From Bacillota bacterium (GTDB lineage: Bacteria; Bacillota; Clostridia; Christensenellales; SZUA-584), in contig JAEYKW010000050.1 of the NCBI GenBank assembly GCA_023408075.1, positions 16,966 to 80,965 on the forward strand: DNA of 64,000 bases. The letters are read 5' to 3'. Each line of letters opens with the position of its first letter. The stretch's first letter is position 1. This document shows positions 16,663-25,915 of the stretch, in pieces. Both the position numbers and the translations under genes were made by a program. The notes beneath the pieces were generated by a model. It saw only the letters and a list, made by a program, of their open reading frames with translations. It did no database searches and was not told the DNA's origin.

Positions 16663-17799
16663 ATGGATTTTGAAACGCTTTGCATCCATGGATGCGCAAA
16701 AAAATATGATGCTACGGGTGCGGTCAGCGTACCGATATTTCAATCGGCAACATTTTCCCATCCTGGTATCGGCGAAAGCACAGGCTTTGATTATTCCCGC
16801 CTGCAAAACCCGACGCGTGAGCACCTTGAAATTACAGTAGCAACGCTCGAAAACGGATTCGACGCCATGGCGTTTTCATCCGGCATGGCTGCCATCGCGG
16901 CGCTCATGGAGCTGTTTGCCCCCGGAGACCATATCATCGCCTCGGACGATCTGTACGGTGGCTCTCACCGGTTGTTTCATCATATCTCGGTTAAGAACGG
17001 TCTTTCGTTCGACCTTGTCAATACCTCCGATATATCATTAATCGAAGAAAAAATCACGGCGCATACCAAAGCGCTGTTTATTGAAACGCCGACCAACCCG
17101 ATGATGCAGGTGACCGACATCGCGGCGGCGGCGGCGCTCGCCAAAAGCCACGGCCTGCTCGTGATCGTGGACAACACGTTTCTGACGCCGTATTACCTGC
17201 GCCCGCTCGAGCTTGGTGCGGACGTGGTGGTACACAGCGGCACGAAATACCTCGGCGGCCACAACGACACGCTGGCCGGGTTCCTCGTTGTGAATGAGGC
17301 GGAACTGTCCGAAAAGCTCCGCTTCATTTACAAAACGACCGGTGCATGCCTATCCCCGTTTGACAGCTGGCTGCTGACCCGCGGCCTCAAAACGCTGGCC
17401 GTACGCCTTGATAGGCAGCAAGAGAGCGCGATGAAAATCGCGCAGTTTTTAAGCGGACATGCCAAGGTCAAAGCCGTTCACTATGTCGGTCTGCCGTCCC
17501 ATCCCGATTACGCGGTTTCAAAAAAACAAGCGTCGGGTTTTGGCGCGATGATCTCGTTCGAGGTGGAAAGCGCCGCTGTCGCGCAGCGCGTGCTTGGACG
17601 CGTCTCCGTCATTCAGTACGCGGAGAGCCTCGGCGGCGTGGAATCGCTGATCACTTACCCGATGCTGCAGACGCACGCCGACGTACCGGCAGATGTGCGC
17701 GAAGCCAAAGGAATCAATGAGCGCCTGCTGCGGCTCTCGGTCGGGCTCGAAAGCGCGGACGATTTGATTGTTGATTTACGGCAGGCTTTGGAGGGCTGA
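16663..17799 (+). CDS. cystathionine gamma-synthase/lyase-type PLP enzyme
   Basis: 378 residues of the Cys/Met-metabolism PLP family. The PLP lysine is in VVHSGTKYLGGHNDTLAG, the phosphate-binding region is FSSGMAAIAA, and VDNTFLTPYYLRP is conserved. Sequence alone does not settle whether it makes cystathionine from O-acylhomoserine or cleaves it. Pairing with a PatB-type beta-lyase favours the synthase-then-lyase route to homocysteine. The start lies 10 nt after the rrf2 stop with AAGGAG upstream, so it shares the autoregulated promoter. Confidence 0.9.
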   Translation: MDFETLCIHGCAKKYDATGAVSVPIFQSATFSHPGIGESTGFDYSRLQNPTREHLEITVATLENGFDAMAFSSGMAAIAALMELFAPGDHIIASDDLYGGSHRLFHHISVKNGLSFDLVNTSDISLIEEKITAHTKALFIETPTNPMMQVTDIAAAAALAKSHGLLVIVDNTFLTPYYLRPLELGADVVVHSGTKYLGGHNDTLAGFLVVNEAELSEKLRFIYKTTGACLSPFDSWLLTRGLKTLAVRLDRQQESAMKIAQFLSGHAKVKAVHYVGLPSHPDYAVSKKQASGFGAMISFEVESAAVAQRVLGRVSVIQYAESLGGVESLITYPMLQTHADVPADVREAKGINERLLRLSVGLESADDLIVDLRQALEG

Positions 17800-17800
17800 C

Positions 17801-18973
17801 ATGGCATACAATTTCGATGAAATCATTGAGCGCAGAGACACCGATTCGCTCAAATACGACTTTGCGGCAAGGCGCGGCAAACCGGAGGGCCTGCTTCCGC
17901 TTTGGGTCGCCGATATGGATTTTCGCACGCCCCAATGCGTCATTGACGCGTTGATTGAAAAAAGCGTCCACGGCATTTTCGGCTACAGCGAAAGCCGGGC
18001 CGACTATTTTGAGGTGCTGCAAGGCTGGTTCAGCCGCCGTTTTAACTGGCAGATACAGCCCGAGTGGCTCGTGAAAACACCCGGCGTGGTGTTCGCCATC
18101 TGCGCCGCGATGCACGCAGTCACGCAGCAGGGCGACGCGGTGCTGATTCAGCAGCCCGTCTATTATCCGTTCACCGAATCGATTGAGGTCAACCGCCGCA
18201 AGCTCGTCGTCAGCGAGCTTGTTTATGACGGCAGCGGCTACACAATAGACTTTGAGGACTTCGAGCAGAAAATTAAAGAGAACAATGTGAAGCTGTTTAT
18301 ACTCTGCAACCCGCACAATCCCGTAGGGCGCGTCTGGACGCGCGATGAACTCATCCGTTTGGGCGACATCTGCGTCAATCACGGCGTCACCGTGGTCTCC
18401 GATGAGATTCACGCCGACTTTATTTATCCGGGCCATACGCATACTGTCTTTGCAGATTTAAAGCCCGAGTTCGAGGCCATTGCGGTCACCTGCACCGCGC
18501 CCACCAAAACATTCAATCTGGCGGGGCTGCAGATATCCAACGTATTCATCGCGAACAGGACGCTGCGCAACCGCGTCCGTCAGGAGATAAACCGCTGCGG
18601 CTACAGCCAGCTCAATGTGATGGGAATCGTGGCATGCAAAGCCGCCTATCAGAAGGGAGACGATTGGCTGGAAGAGCTCAACGGCTATCTGGCTGAAAAT
18701 CTTGATTTTCTGCGCACATTCCTTGCCGCGCACATACCGAAAATCAGGCTTGTGGAGCCGCAGGGCTCGTATCTCGTCTGGCTCGACTGCAAAGCGCTAA
18801 ATTTAAGCGACAGGGAGCTTGATGACTTGATCGTCAGCCGCGCGAAGCTCTGGCTCGACGCGGGCACGATGTTCGGTCAGGGCGGCAGCGGCTTTCAGCG
18901 CATCAACATTGCGTGCCCGCGCACGCTGTTAAAGCAGGCACTCGAGCAACTCGATCGCGCGATTCATCAGTAA
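17801..18973 (+). CDS. patB: PatB/MalY-type cystathionine beta-lyase (aminotransferase fold)
   Basis: 390 residues of fold-type I class I/II aminotransferase. PLWVADMDFRTP at the N-terminus, CNPHNPVGRVW, and SDEIHADFIYPG are typical of PatB/MalY, with the PLP lysine in APTKTFNLAGLQ. These enzymes cleave cystathionine or cysteine S-conjugates to a thiol, pyruvate and ammonia. The ATG at 17801 follows GGAGG and lies one base after the previous stop. It is last in the rrf2 operon, with a terminator after it. Confidence 0.9.
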   Translation: MAYNFDEIIERRDTDSLKYDFAARRGKPEGLLPLWVADMDFRTPQCVIDALIEKSVHGIFGYSESRADYFEVLQGWFSRRFNWQIQPEWLVKTPGVVFAICAAMHAVTQQGDAVLIQQPVYYPFTESIEVNRRKLVVSELVYDGSGYTIDFEDFEQKIKENNVKLFILCNPHNPVGRVWTRDELIRLGDICVNHGVTVVSDEIHADFIYPGHTHTVFADLKPEFEAIAVTCTAPTKTFNLAGLQISNVFIANRTLRNRVRQEINRCGYSQLNVMGIVACKAAYQKGDDWLEELNGYLAENLDFLRTFLAAHIPKIRLVEPQGSYLVWLDCKALNLSDRELDDLIVSRAKLWLDAGTMFGQGGSGFQRINIACPRTLLKQALEQLDRAIHQ

Positions 18974-18980
18974 TACCTTC

Positions 18981-19009
18981 GGCCATCTGCGAAAGCAGCT
19001 GGCCTTTTT
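18981..19009 (+). terminator. terminator of the rrf2-patB operon
   Basis: GGCCA-t-CTGC-gaaa-GCAG-c-TGGCC (one mismatch, GNRA loop) followed directly by TTTTT. Confidence 0.85.
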
Positions 19010-19209
19010 CAAGTCAGATAATATGAAACAGCAGCTGTGTTTTTTAGGCCTCATCGTGAACATAAGCTGCCACAGACAGGCGAGCGATGAGGCATTTCAG
19101 CAATGACGGATTGCCGCGCGCGTGTTCTGCAAGTCCACGCTCCCCAAAAGTTTTTTGAGGATATCGGCGATATTGGAGCTGTTTTGTAGTCCAAAGCCAC
19201 AGCTTTGTT

Positions 19210-20097
19210 TCAGCTGCATAACTGCTTAAGCAAAGTTATGTCAAGATCGGAACCGATAAAGGTCATCCGGTTTTCACCGCTTTGCGGTGCCGCTTCTGTC
19301 ACAACATCCCGCATGGCAATGTGGAGCAGATAGCGAATGCCTTCAATCCGCAGATACCCCTTGACGCGGTAAACGCGACCGCACTCTCCCGCAACGATGC
19401 GCCGGATAAAGCCGTCGAATGCCTGTCGGCTCAAATCTTTTTCCATCGGCAGTGTCACCGTATCCATAGGAGCATGGCTGTGCCCGAAGGCATGCTCCTT
19501 CCGGCGTCCGCCGACGGCGAGGACATCGTCCAAAAAGCCGCTCTCATGCCATAGCCGCGCAATCACCGCCGCATCCGGATTCACATTCTTCAAATCGCAG
19601 ACAATTTCGGCCGTATCGCCCTCAAAACGCTCAAGCTTGCTGACGACGATCACCGACGCATTTTTGATTTGATTTTCCACGAAGCTGCCTGCAACCATAC
19701 CGGCGGATCTGCCGCTCAGGCTGTCGTAAACCACGACGGCGCGCCTGATGATGCAGCGCGTCCATAAAAACTCATCCTTGAGTACGTCTTCAAATTGGTT
19801 GAACACGAATATGCCCGATGTTTCGAATACGATGCGGGCCGGTGCAAACGTCTCTATGATCTGCTTTAATGCCAGCGTCAGCTCGCTCCTGAGCGTGCAG
19901 CAGATGCAGCCGCCCGACAAAGCGATTGCCTGAAAACCGGCACCGCGAATCAGTTCGGCATCCATGCCGGTCTGCCCGAATTCGTTGACGATATAAACGG
20001 CGCGTTCTTGCACGGCTGCATAATGGCTGAGCAGCCTGTTGGCAAGCGTTGTTTTTCCCGCGCCGAGAAAACCCGATATCACATCAATTTCAATCAT
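19210..20097 (-). CDS. G3E-family GTPase (CobW/YjiA-like metallochaperone)
   Basis: About 295 residues. The P-loop is GFLGAGKTT at residues 9-17. The CXCC-type metal site is in SGGCICC near residue 65, and a Walker B-like ETSGI follows. A C-terminal CobW-C domain begins near residue 210, with a His-containing stretch (EHAFGHSHAP) just before it. G3E GTPases deliver or insert metals such as zinc, nickel or cobalt. It lies downstream of mtaB-mtaC on the same strand across a repeat-filled gap, so delivery of zinc to MtaB or service to the corrinoid system is plausible. The ATG at 20097 is preferred over an upstream TTG. Confidence 0.85.
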   Translation of the reverse strand: MIEIDVISGFLGAGKTTLANRLLSHYAAVQERAVYIVNEFGQTGMDAELIRGAGFQAIALSGGCICCTLRSELTLALKQIIETFAPARIVFETSGIFVFNQFEDVLKDEFLWTRCIIRRAVVVYDSLSGRSAGMVAGSFVENQIKNASVIVVSKLERFEGDTAEIVCDLKNVNPDAAVIARLWHESGFLDDVLAVGGRRKEHAFGHSHAPMDTVTLPMEKDLSRQAFDGFIRRIVAGECGRVYRVKGYLRIEGIRYLLHIAMRDVVTEAAPQSGENRMTFIGSDLDITLLKQLCS

Positions 20098-20136
20098 GAA
20101 TATACCGTCCCGATGCAAAGAGCCTGCAATGCACAG

Positions 20137-20380
20137 GCTCAGCTTGATGAAACCCCACTTGTCATGCAGTCCACTTCGTAATCACGTCGCTTCGCTCACT
20201 CAAAATCATCATGCACTATAGCACCACAATAAACGAAAAGACAGGTTAGCGGTCATTCTGAACGAGTGTAGCGAAGTGAAGAATCTGTCTCAACAGATCC
20301 TTCGTTGCTTCGCTCCTCAGGATGACCGTATGAGTTACTTTCCATAGCAATGACACCAATCACTTTGTCAGCAGTCTGTG
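20137..20380. repeat. dispersed repeat, copy A
   Basis: It contains a roughly 77-nt imperfect inverted repeat from GGTCATTCTGA (20251) to CAGGATGACC (20327). The flanks match copy C: CAGCTTGATGAAA-CCCCA on the left and CACTTTGTCAGCAG on the right. No coding capacity is seen. Confidence 0.6.
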
Positions 20381-20391
20381 TAATCCGCAGA

Positions 20392-21021
20392 TTAGACAAA
20401 CGATCTCGCGACCTCCGCACAGCTCGCCGCGTCGGATGTGTACGCATCCGCGCCGATACTGTCGCAGAACGCCTGCGTGACCGGCGCGCCGCCCACCATC
20501 ACCTTGACGGACTCGCGCAGCCCGGAATCCCTCAGCGCTTTGAGCACATCGCCCTGAGCGCCCATCGTGGTGGTCAGCAGCGCGGAAAGCGCCACAATAT
20601 TGGGCTTGTGTTCCCGAACGGCCTCCACGATTTTTGCTTCCGGCACATCCGTCCCGAGATCGATCACCTCAAAGCCCGCGCCCACCAGCATCATCTTCAC
20701 AAGATTCTTGCCGATGTCGTGCAAATCGCCCTTTATCGTCGCGAGCACCACCCTGCCGATCGGCTTCACGCCCGCGTCAATCAGATGCGGCTTCAATATC
20801 TCAATGCCCTTGTTAAGCGCACGCGCGGCAATCAGCACCTCCGGCACATACACTTCGTTTTTCTTAAACCTGACGCCGAGCTTGCCCATGCCATTCAGCA
20901 GCCCGTCGTTTAATATTTCTTCCGGGCCGATTCCTTCCGAGAGCGCCTCGCCGATTTCTTTGACCACCAAATTCGCGTTGCCCATCTGTAGATAGTCGGA
21001 AATGTTTTTTACATGTGACAT
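20392..21021 (-). CDS. mtaC: methanol-type corrinoid protein (MtaC-like)
   Basis: 209 residues. An N-terminal helical cap (about 1-85) precedes a B12-binding Rossmann domain. The cobalt-ligating histidine is H101 in GDLHDIGKNLV, and GGAPVTQAFCDSIGAD near the end is the other B12 motif. It accepts a methyl group from the partner methyltransferase onto its corrinoid. It lies 22 nt downstream of mtaB. No MtaA-type methyltransferase or RamA-type activator is encoded in the window, so the next acceptor (coenzyme or tetrahydrofolate) is not known. Confidence 0.9.
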   Translation of the reverse strand: MSHVKNISDYLQMGNANLVVKEIGEALSEGIGPEEILNDGLLNGMGKLGVRFKKNEVYVPEVLIAARALNKGIEILKPHLIDAGVKPIGRVVLATIKGDLHDIGKNLVKMMLVGAGFEVIDLGTDVPEAKIVEAVREHKPNIVALSALLTTTMGAQGDVLKALRDSGLRESVKVMVGGAPVTQAFCDSIGADAYTSDAASCAEVARSFV

Positions 21022-21043
21022 ATTCTTTTGCGCCTTTCACTTA

Positions 21044-22420
21044 TCATTCCATGTCGTATTTCGCGGGATTGAGCTTTTCGCACTGCGGCAGCATCTGCTC
21101 CGTCAGTGTCTGCACATCGGCCGGCAGCGCGTCCACATCATCCGACAACCGACTAAGCCACATCAGTTCCTTGCCGTCCAGCGTGAGCTCGCCGCTGTCG
21201 TGCGCCGCCTTGATTTTGCCAAGCACAAGCGCCGCCGCTTTCTTGACGCGGTGGTAATAGCCGTCTTCCTTGACGATCTCCTTCGATATCTCGAGAACAA
21301 TGTCCGGACGAAGCACATAGGCCTGAGGGTCAAGAGCGCTGTCGGAATCCGCGTGCAGGTCGCGCAGCAGCAGCGCCGCTTCTTTCCCCCGCTTTGTTGC
21401 CGCGTTCATCAAGCGGCAATCGTATTCGAGCTGTTCAAACGAAACGGTCGGCGCCATGCCGCCCAGCAGCTTGATATTCTGTATCGATTCGTTGCTCCAA
21501 AGGTCCGCCACGCACATCGCCACATTGCCCACGGGGCTTAAATGCGCACAGGCGCTGGTGCGGCCTTCCATCGCAATCGGCATACCCGCAATCGCCTTGA
21601 CATAAACACCTTCGTATCCGCAATCCTTATGCGGCCCTTTTGCACCGCACTCAAAAGCGACGAGGCTGCGCACCGCCGCCATCACGCGCACGGCTGCCGA
21701 GAAAACCTTGGGCACATAGTTGCGGTCGGCCAGCACCATCGCGGTATTCGCAAAGCCGCAAGCGGTGTCTCCGGCAGGCACAGTGCCCGTTTTATCCGCA
21801 ATCGCGGCGATTTCGGTCCAGAGCTTTTTCATATCCGTGCAGCCCAGCACTGACAGCGCAAAAACGGATTTTGCGATATCGCAATACATGATCGCTTCGT
21901 CGTGCACTTCCTTGCCGCCGACCGATTCGACCGAGAGGAACTCGGCACCGGCTCCGGCACAGCCCTCAAACGTCTCCATCATGCTGTCCCAATGCATGCC
22001 GCGCCACATGTGCTGCAAATTATTGCCCTCGCGGATATCGTTCGGCGTGATGCGCACCGCGCTCCTCACCCCGTGCTTATCCGCGTATTCCTTGGCAATT
22101 TCCACCACCGTCCGGCACACCTCGATCCCCCATTTGGGCTCAAACGTCATGGGCGGCAGCGTTTCGATCTCCGCCACGAAGCCGGGGCTATAAAGGTCTT
22201 TCGCGCGTTCGCAAATACCCGTAATGATTTCCTTGTAGTTACGGATGACCTCCGGCATGGTGCCGGATTCAATGGTCATTGTCGGCAGCGTAAAATTGAC
22301 CTCCGGGTACAGCATACCCCCGCCAATCACCATACCGTTTTTAAGTGCAACAGGGAATTTGGCATGCGCGTATACAAAATCACTGAGATCCTGATACGCC
22401 GTTGTTTTAAACTCTGGCAT
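21044..22420 (-). CDS. mtaB: methanol:corrinoid methyltransferase (MtaB)
   Basis: 458 residues, the usual MtaB length. Residues lining up with the zinc ligands of the archaeal enzyme are E165 (LSVESVGG), C221 (GDTACGFANT) and C267 (GPHKDCGYEG). It moves the methyl group of methanol to the corrinoid of MtaC. The operon has an unusual upstream region with two AT-rich palindromes. In a bacterium this implies methanol or a related methoxy compound as a carbon source feeding tetrahydrofolate metabolism, which is an inference. Confidence 0.92.
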   Translation of the reverse strand: MPEFKTTAYQDLSDFVYAHAKFPVALKNGMVIGGGMLYPEVNFTLPTMTIESGTMPEVIRNYKEIITGICERAKDLYSPGFVAEIETLPPMTFEPKWGIEVCRTVVEIAKEYADKHGVRSAVRITPNDIREGNNLQHMWRGMHWDSMMETFEGCAGAGAEFLSVESVGGKEVHDEAIMYCDIAKSVFALSVLGCTDMKKLWTEIAAIADKTGTVPAGDTACGFANTAMVLADRNYVPKVFSAAVRVMAAVRSLVAFECGAKGPHKDCGYEGVYVKAIAGMPIAMEGRTSACAHLSPVGNVAMCVADLWSNESIQNIKLLGGMAPTVSFEQLEYDCRLMNAATKRGKEAALLLRDLHADSDSALDPQAYVLRPDIVLEISKEIVKEDGYYHRVKKAAALVLGKIKAAHDSGELTLDGKELMWLSRLSDDVDALPADVQTLTEQMLPQCEKLNPAKYDME

Positions 22421-22494
22421 TTATGCTTTCCTCCCAATACTGTATTTTAAGTTCAGTATAGGGCAGCCATATGCCATGTTTCTTGAACGATTTT

Positions 22495-22544
22495 TTGATT
22501 TATATAATAAATCAACTTTTCCTATAGTTTTGATATAATATCAA
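22495..22544. promoter_or_regulatory. two palindromes upstream of mtaB
   Basis: TTGATTTA-N5-TAAATCAA (22495-22515) and TTGATAT-A-ATATCAA (22530-22544) share TTGAT/ATCAA ends and lie 75-125 bp before the mtaB start. They may be operator sites; no regulator gene is adjacent. Confidence 0.45.
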
Positions 22545-22593
22545 GCAGATAGGGCAAAGCCTTATAGGGCAAGCCCCATCGCCCGATACAGTT

Positions 22594-23214
22594 TTAAATA
22601 AAATACTCGATCGTGCGGTTGGGGGTTCTTCTGGTGGATTCATTGAATAAAATCACCGCTTCGCGTGACTCTTTTGGCCCGAGCGTATAGACGCCTTTTG
22701 TTTCACTGTTGAGTATGCCGTAAGCCACCTTGCGGTTCATCCTTGTCGGCGCATCCGCAACCATCTCAATGCCCGGTATCTGAAATGGCTTTTTCCGGTA
22801 ATACGGGTCAAAAAGAAAAATATTTTCGTCGTCGGCAGCGGTGAACAGCACATAATGCCAGCAGCCGTAGTACAGGCGCACCACTGCTGCGCCTCCCTGC
22901 TGCAGCCCTGTCACAATCTTGCTGTTCTGGCCGATAAAGACCTCGCTTCCGGTCAGATACTCACCGTTTATCGGAAAACGCTTCACTTTGCCGAACTGAT
23001 TCAGCCAGTTGCAAAGAAACATCATGGCCATGCCCGATGTGCCGTTTTTGCCGAACTCGCCCTTGCTGTTGTAAGCATCCAGACTGTACAGCACGATGTG
23101 CTTTATCACATCCGGCGGTATCTCCTCGCGCTTAAACAGATAGCTGATGGCGTTGGTCATCGTGGTCGGACCGCAGTCGAATTCGGTTGACTGATAGCTG
23201 AGCGGGTTTTTCAA
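22594..23214 (-). CDS. C39-like papain-fold peptidase, cytoplasmic
   Basis: 206 residues. A plausible catalytic triad is C14 (FDCGPTTM), H120 (CWHYVLF) and D136 (LFDPYYR), the arrangement of peptidase C39-like domains. There is no signal peptide, membrane segment or ABC module, unlike bacteriocin exporters of the C39 class. Translation begins at TTG 23214, 6 nt after GGAGG, and the TTG overlaps the TGA of the peptidase gene upstream. Substrate is unknown; it could also be a transglutaminase-like or amidohydrolase activity. Confidence 0.7.
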   Translation of the reverse strand: MKNPLSYQSTEFDCGPTTMTNAISYLFKREEIPPDVIKHIVLYSLDAYNSKGEFGKNGTSGMAMMFLCNWLNQFGKVKRFPINGEYLTGSEVFIGQNSKIVTGLQQGGAAVVRLYYGCWHYVLFTAADDENIFLFDPYYRKKPFQIPGIEMVADAPTRMNRKVAYGILNSETKGVYTLGPKESREAVILFNESTRRTPNRTIEYFI

Positions 23215-24344
23215 GCGTTACCTCCGTCGTCCGATACGATGAGCGATGCGGTCAGCCGTGCGCTTTGCGCCAGCTCGTTCACCGTGGTATATTCTCCGCA
23301 AGTGTGGCAATCGTGCATCCCCGATGCGATGACAAGCCCCGTGATGCCGCGCGCCGCGAGATAGTTGTTGTCGCTGCCGCCGAACGTTTTCACCATCTGC
23401 GTATCAATTTTCATGGCTTTGCACGCCTCTTCGAAACGCTTGGCCACAACATGGTCAAGCGGCGTTTCGTAGGCCCTGCAGCCCTCTGTGACGTCAAAAG
23501 CAACGGATGCGCCGAACGACTGCACGCTGGCGGCAAATTGCCGCTGCACAGCCTCCGCGAGATCGACCGCCGTTTGATGGGAGAAGCTGCGCACCTCCCC
23601 GCAGACAACGCATTCATTGGGGATGATATTCGTCGCGATGCCGCCCCGGATGATGCCGATATTGAGCGTGGCATCGTCGCCGACATGCCCGAGCTTGAGC
23701 TTGCTGACCGCATCCGCCGCCGCTGCGATGGCATGAACACCCTTCTCGGGTTCAAAGCCCGCATGGGCGCACTTGCCCGTGACCGTCGCGGTAAAAAACA
23801 GTATACTCGGCGCGCTGAACGCCGCCGTCCCGATGGCCCCCGATAAATCCAGCACATAGGCCTGCTTTGATTGAATCTGCGCAAAATCGAACTGGGCTGC
23901 GCCGCCGCAATAAACTTCCTCCGCAACGGTGAACAGCACTTCGATGGGCCGGTGACGTACGCCGTTCTCGTCGATCACGCGCAGCGCTTCGAGTATCGCG
24001 GCAATGCCCGATATATCGTCTGCACCGAGTACCGTGTCTCCGCCGCTCGTGATGCGGCCATTCCCCGAGATCACCGCCCGCTTTCCGCCTGAAGGCTCCA
24101 CCGTATCCATATGAGCACAGAGCAGCAAGGGGGCTCCCAGCTCCTCTTCGCCTTTGAGATAACCGTAGAGATTGCCGCAGCCGTTTTCATGCCCCGCCCC
24201 GGCCTGATCTTCCGCGATGCTGAAACCGAGCTCAGTCAGCTGCCGCTTTATGTATTCACAGACCCGTTTCTCGCCGAATGCCGGGCTGTCCATTGCCACA
24301 ATTGCAGAAAATTCATTGATAAGCCGATCGGTGTTGATATCCAT
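23211..24344 (-). CDS. PepT-like M20 metallopeptidase
   Basis: 377 residues. Zinc motifs are LCAHMDTV near residue 80, GADDISGIAA near 112 and the catalytic TVAEEVY near 142; a dimerisation domain spans about 180-290. It resembles tripeptidase T and related M20 exopeptidases that trim small peptides in the cytoplasm. The ATG at 24344 follows GGGAG at good spacing. It is coupled to the C39-like gene through a TTGA overlap. Confidence 0.88.
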   Translation of the reverse strand: MDINTDRLINEFSAIVAMDSPAFGEKRVCEYIKRQLTELGFSIAEDQAGAGHENGCGNLYGYLKGEEELGAPLLLCAHMDTVEPSGGKRAVISGNGRITSGGDTVLGADDISGIAAILEALRVIDENGVRHRPIEVLFTVAEEVYCGGAAQFDFAQIQSKQAYVLDLSGAIGTAAFSAPSILFFTATVTGKCAHAGFEPEKGVHAIAAAADAVSKLKLGHVGDDATLNIGIIRGGIATNIIPNECVVCGEVRSFSHQTAVDLAEAVQRQFAASVQSFGASVAFDVTEGCRAYETPLDHVVAKRFEEACKAMKIDTQMVKTFGGSDNNYLAARGITGLVIASGMHDCHTCGEYTTVNELAQSARLTASLIVSDDGGNA

Positions 24345-24403
24345 GCAGTCTCCCATACAAGCTTTGATATTTCATAGTTTACATGTATGATACATATGAT
24401 TGT

Positions 24404-24432
24404 ATTGTGCGGCAACGCTGCCGTTTTGTCAA
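24404..24432 (-). promoter_or_regulatory. possible promoter of the PepT-like operon
   Basis: Minus strand TTGACA (24427-24432), 17 bp, CACAAT (24404-24409). Confidence 0.45.
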
Positions 24433-24598
24433 TCCGAAATTCTGCCGCAGAAAACTCTATTATTTCATTACCACTGATTATACTGATTTTTCAGACAAAA
24501 TACCATCACCGCGCATAACGATGTGCTTCGGAATCAACGCGGAATGGCCTTCGGAAGATATAAGATGCCCTCTGCGTCTTATCGCAGCAAGCACCGGA

Positions 24599-25492
24599 TT
24601 ATAACGAATCTGCTTCATTCAATATCTCAATCGCCCACTTATTCTCGTAAATCTGGCCCGCGGGCAAACGGATCAGATTTTTCTGCTGCGATAAATCCTC
24701 GATGATTCCCTGTCGGGACGGCAGCGATGTCCACGGCTCTATGCAGATATACGGTGCGTCTGTTAGCGGCATGTGCCAGAGACCGAGGTAGTGCATATCG
24801 GGGTATTCCACGCGCAACGCATTTTCGCCGCAAATCCTCCTCAGCGTCACGCTGTTGGCCATGCCTGCCAGCACAATCGCATCGTTGTCGAACAGATCAT
24901 GCGAGAGCGGCAGCCTGAGGCCGTCCTGCAGAAAAAACGGCTCGTCAGCACCCGAGCAAAAGCCCGCTGGGCTGATGCCGATGCGAACCGGCGCGGCGGC
25001 TTCACCGAATTCGAGCATATAATCCTCAAACTTGAGCCCGCTTTCGAGCGGCACCCGAAAGCCCGGATGCCCGCCGAGACCGAAATACATCATTTCCGAG
25101 CCTTTGTTCTCAACGGTGAAGGTGATGCCGAGCCGCTTTCCCGACAGCCGGTAACAGACGCGCAGCGCAAACCGAAACGGATACATCGCCTGTGTGGCGG
25201 CATCGTCTTCAAGCGCAAATGTCGCCGCATTATCCTCATTTTCTGCAACGGCAAATTCCTTATGCGCCGCAAAACCGTGTATGCCCATTGTGTAGCTTTT
25301 CTCTTTGAGTCGGTACGTTTTGTTGGTCAGCCGCCCGACATAGGGAAAAAGGTTGGGGGCCCGCCCTGTCCAATAAGCCATGTCGCCATTCCACAGGTAT
25401 TCCGTTCCGCCGGTATCCCGGACGGACTGCATTTCCGCGCCAAGCGTGCTGACCACCACTGTCAGCGCCTCGTTTTTGATTGTGATATCCAT
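24599..25492 (-). CDS. aldose 1-epimerase family protein
   Basis: 297 residues of the galactose-mutarotase-like beta-sandwich. Conserved pieces include GRAPNLFPYVGRL, the MGIHGFA histidine, LGGHPGFRVPL and IEPWTSLPS. This branch (YeaD/LacX-like) often accepts phosphorylated or unidentified sugars, so the substrate is open. It is a single gene with repeat DNA downstream of the ABC locus between 25.5 and 25.9 kb. Confidence 0.85.
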   Translation of the reverse strand: MDITIKNEALTVVVSTLGAEMQSVRDTGGTEYLWNGDMAYWTGRAPNLFPYVGRLTNKTYRLKEKSYTMGIHGFAAHKEFAVAENEDNAATFALEDDAATQAMYPFRFALRVCYRLSGKRLGITFTVENKGSEMMYFGLGGHPGFRVPLESGLKFEDYMLEFGEAAAPVRIGISPAGFCSGADEPFFLQDGLRLPLSHDLFDNDAIVLAGMANSVTLRRICGENALRVEYPDMHYLGLWHMPLTDAPYICIEPWTSLPSRQGIIEDLSQQKNLIRLPAGQIYENKWAIEILNEADSL

Positions 25493-25530
25493 TGTGTCTC
25501 CTAAGCTATTAAAATGGGCTTACCCCAATA

Positions 25531-25830
25531 AAGCCTCCTTTTGAAAGGAGGTGGCACGCGCAGCGTGACGGAGGATTGTGCTGTGTTGCCATAATATTCA
25601 CTAAATCAATCCGCGGTCAGCGTAGCTGACAGCTCGTAAGGTTCCTTAGCCTTCTTTTGAAAGAAGGCAGATTTCTGACAAAGCAACAGATGTCATTTCG
25701 AATGATGCTTAAGCGATCTGCTGCGCGGCGGACTGAAATTCCATGTTCATAGCGTTTTAACATGGGATTTTTCGACTCGCTGTCGCTCGCTCAAAATGAC
25801 ATTTATCTATTGCCTCCTTTTGAAAGGTAC
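25531..25830. repeat. dispersed repeats, copy B and CCTTTTGAAAGG-type units
   Basis: 25531-25577 holds a CCTCCTTTTGAAAGGAGG palindrome followed by GTGGCACGCGCAGCGTGACGGAGG, a type common between genes in Clostridia. A second unit is at 25647-25671 (CCTTCTTTTGAAAGAAGG) and a partial one near 25813. 25690-25802 is bounded by ATGTCATTT/AAATGACAT inverted ends and shares a CATGGGATT core with copy C. Confidence 0.6.
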
Positions 25831-25864
25831 TTCATATCGATCCCCGTCCTGCCGGGGACCATAC

Positions 25865-25904
25865 AAAAAGGCACAGGCTTATCTTTGTAAACCCATGCCT
25901 TTTT
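25865..25904 (-). terminator. terminator of the ABC sugar importer locus
   Basis: AAAAAGGCA and TGCCTTTTT arms with a T-run on the minus strand, 12 nt past the ATPase stop. Confidence 0.75.
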
Positions 25905-25915
25905 AAATCCCTCTG

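Noticed and set aside
22421..22480. Sigma-54 promoter before mtaB (TGGCATATGGCTGCC)
   Set aside because: The GG-to-GC distance is 9 nt instead of the required 10.
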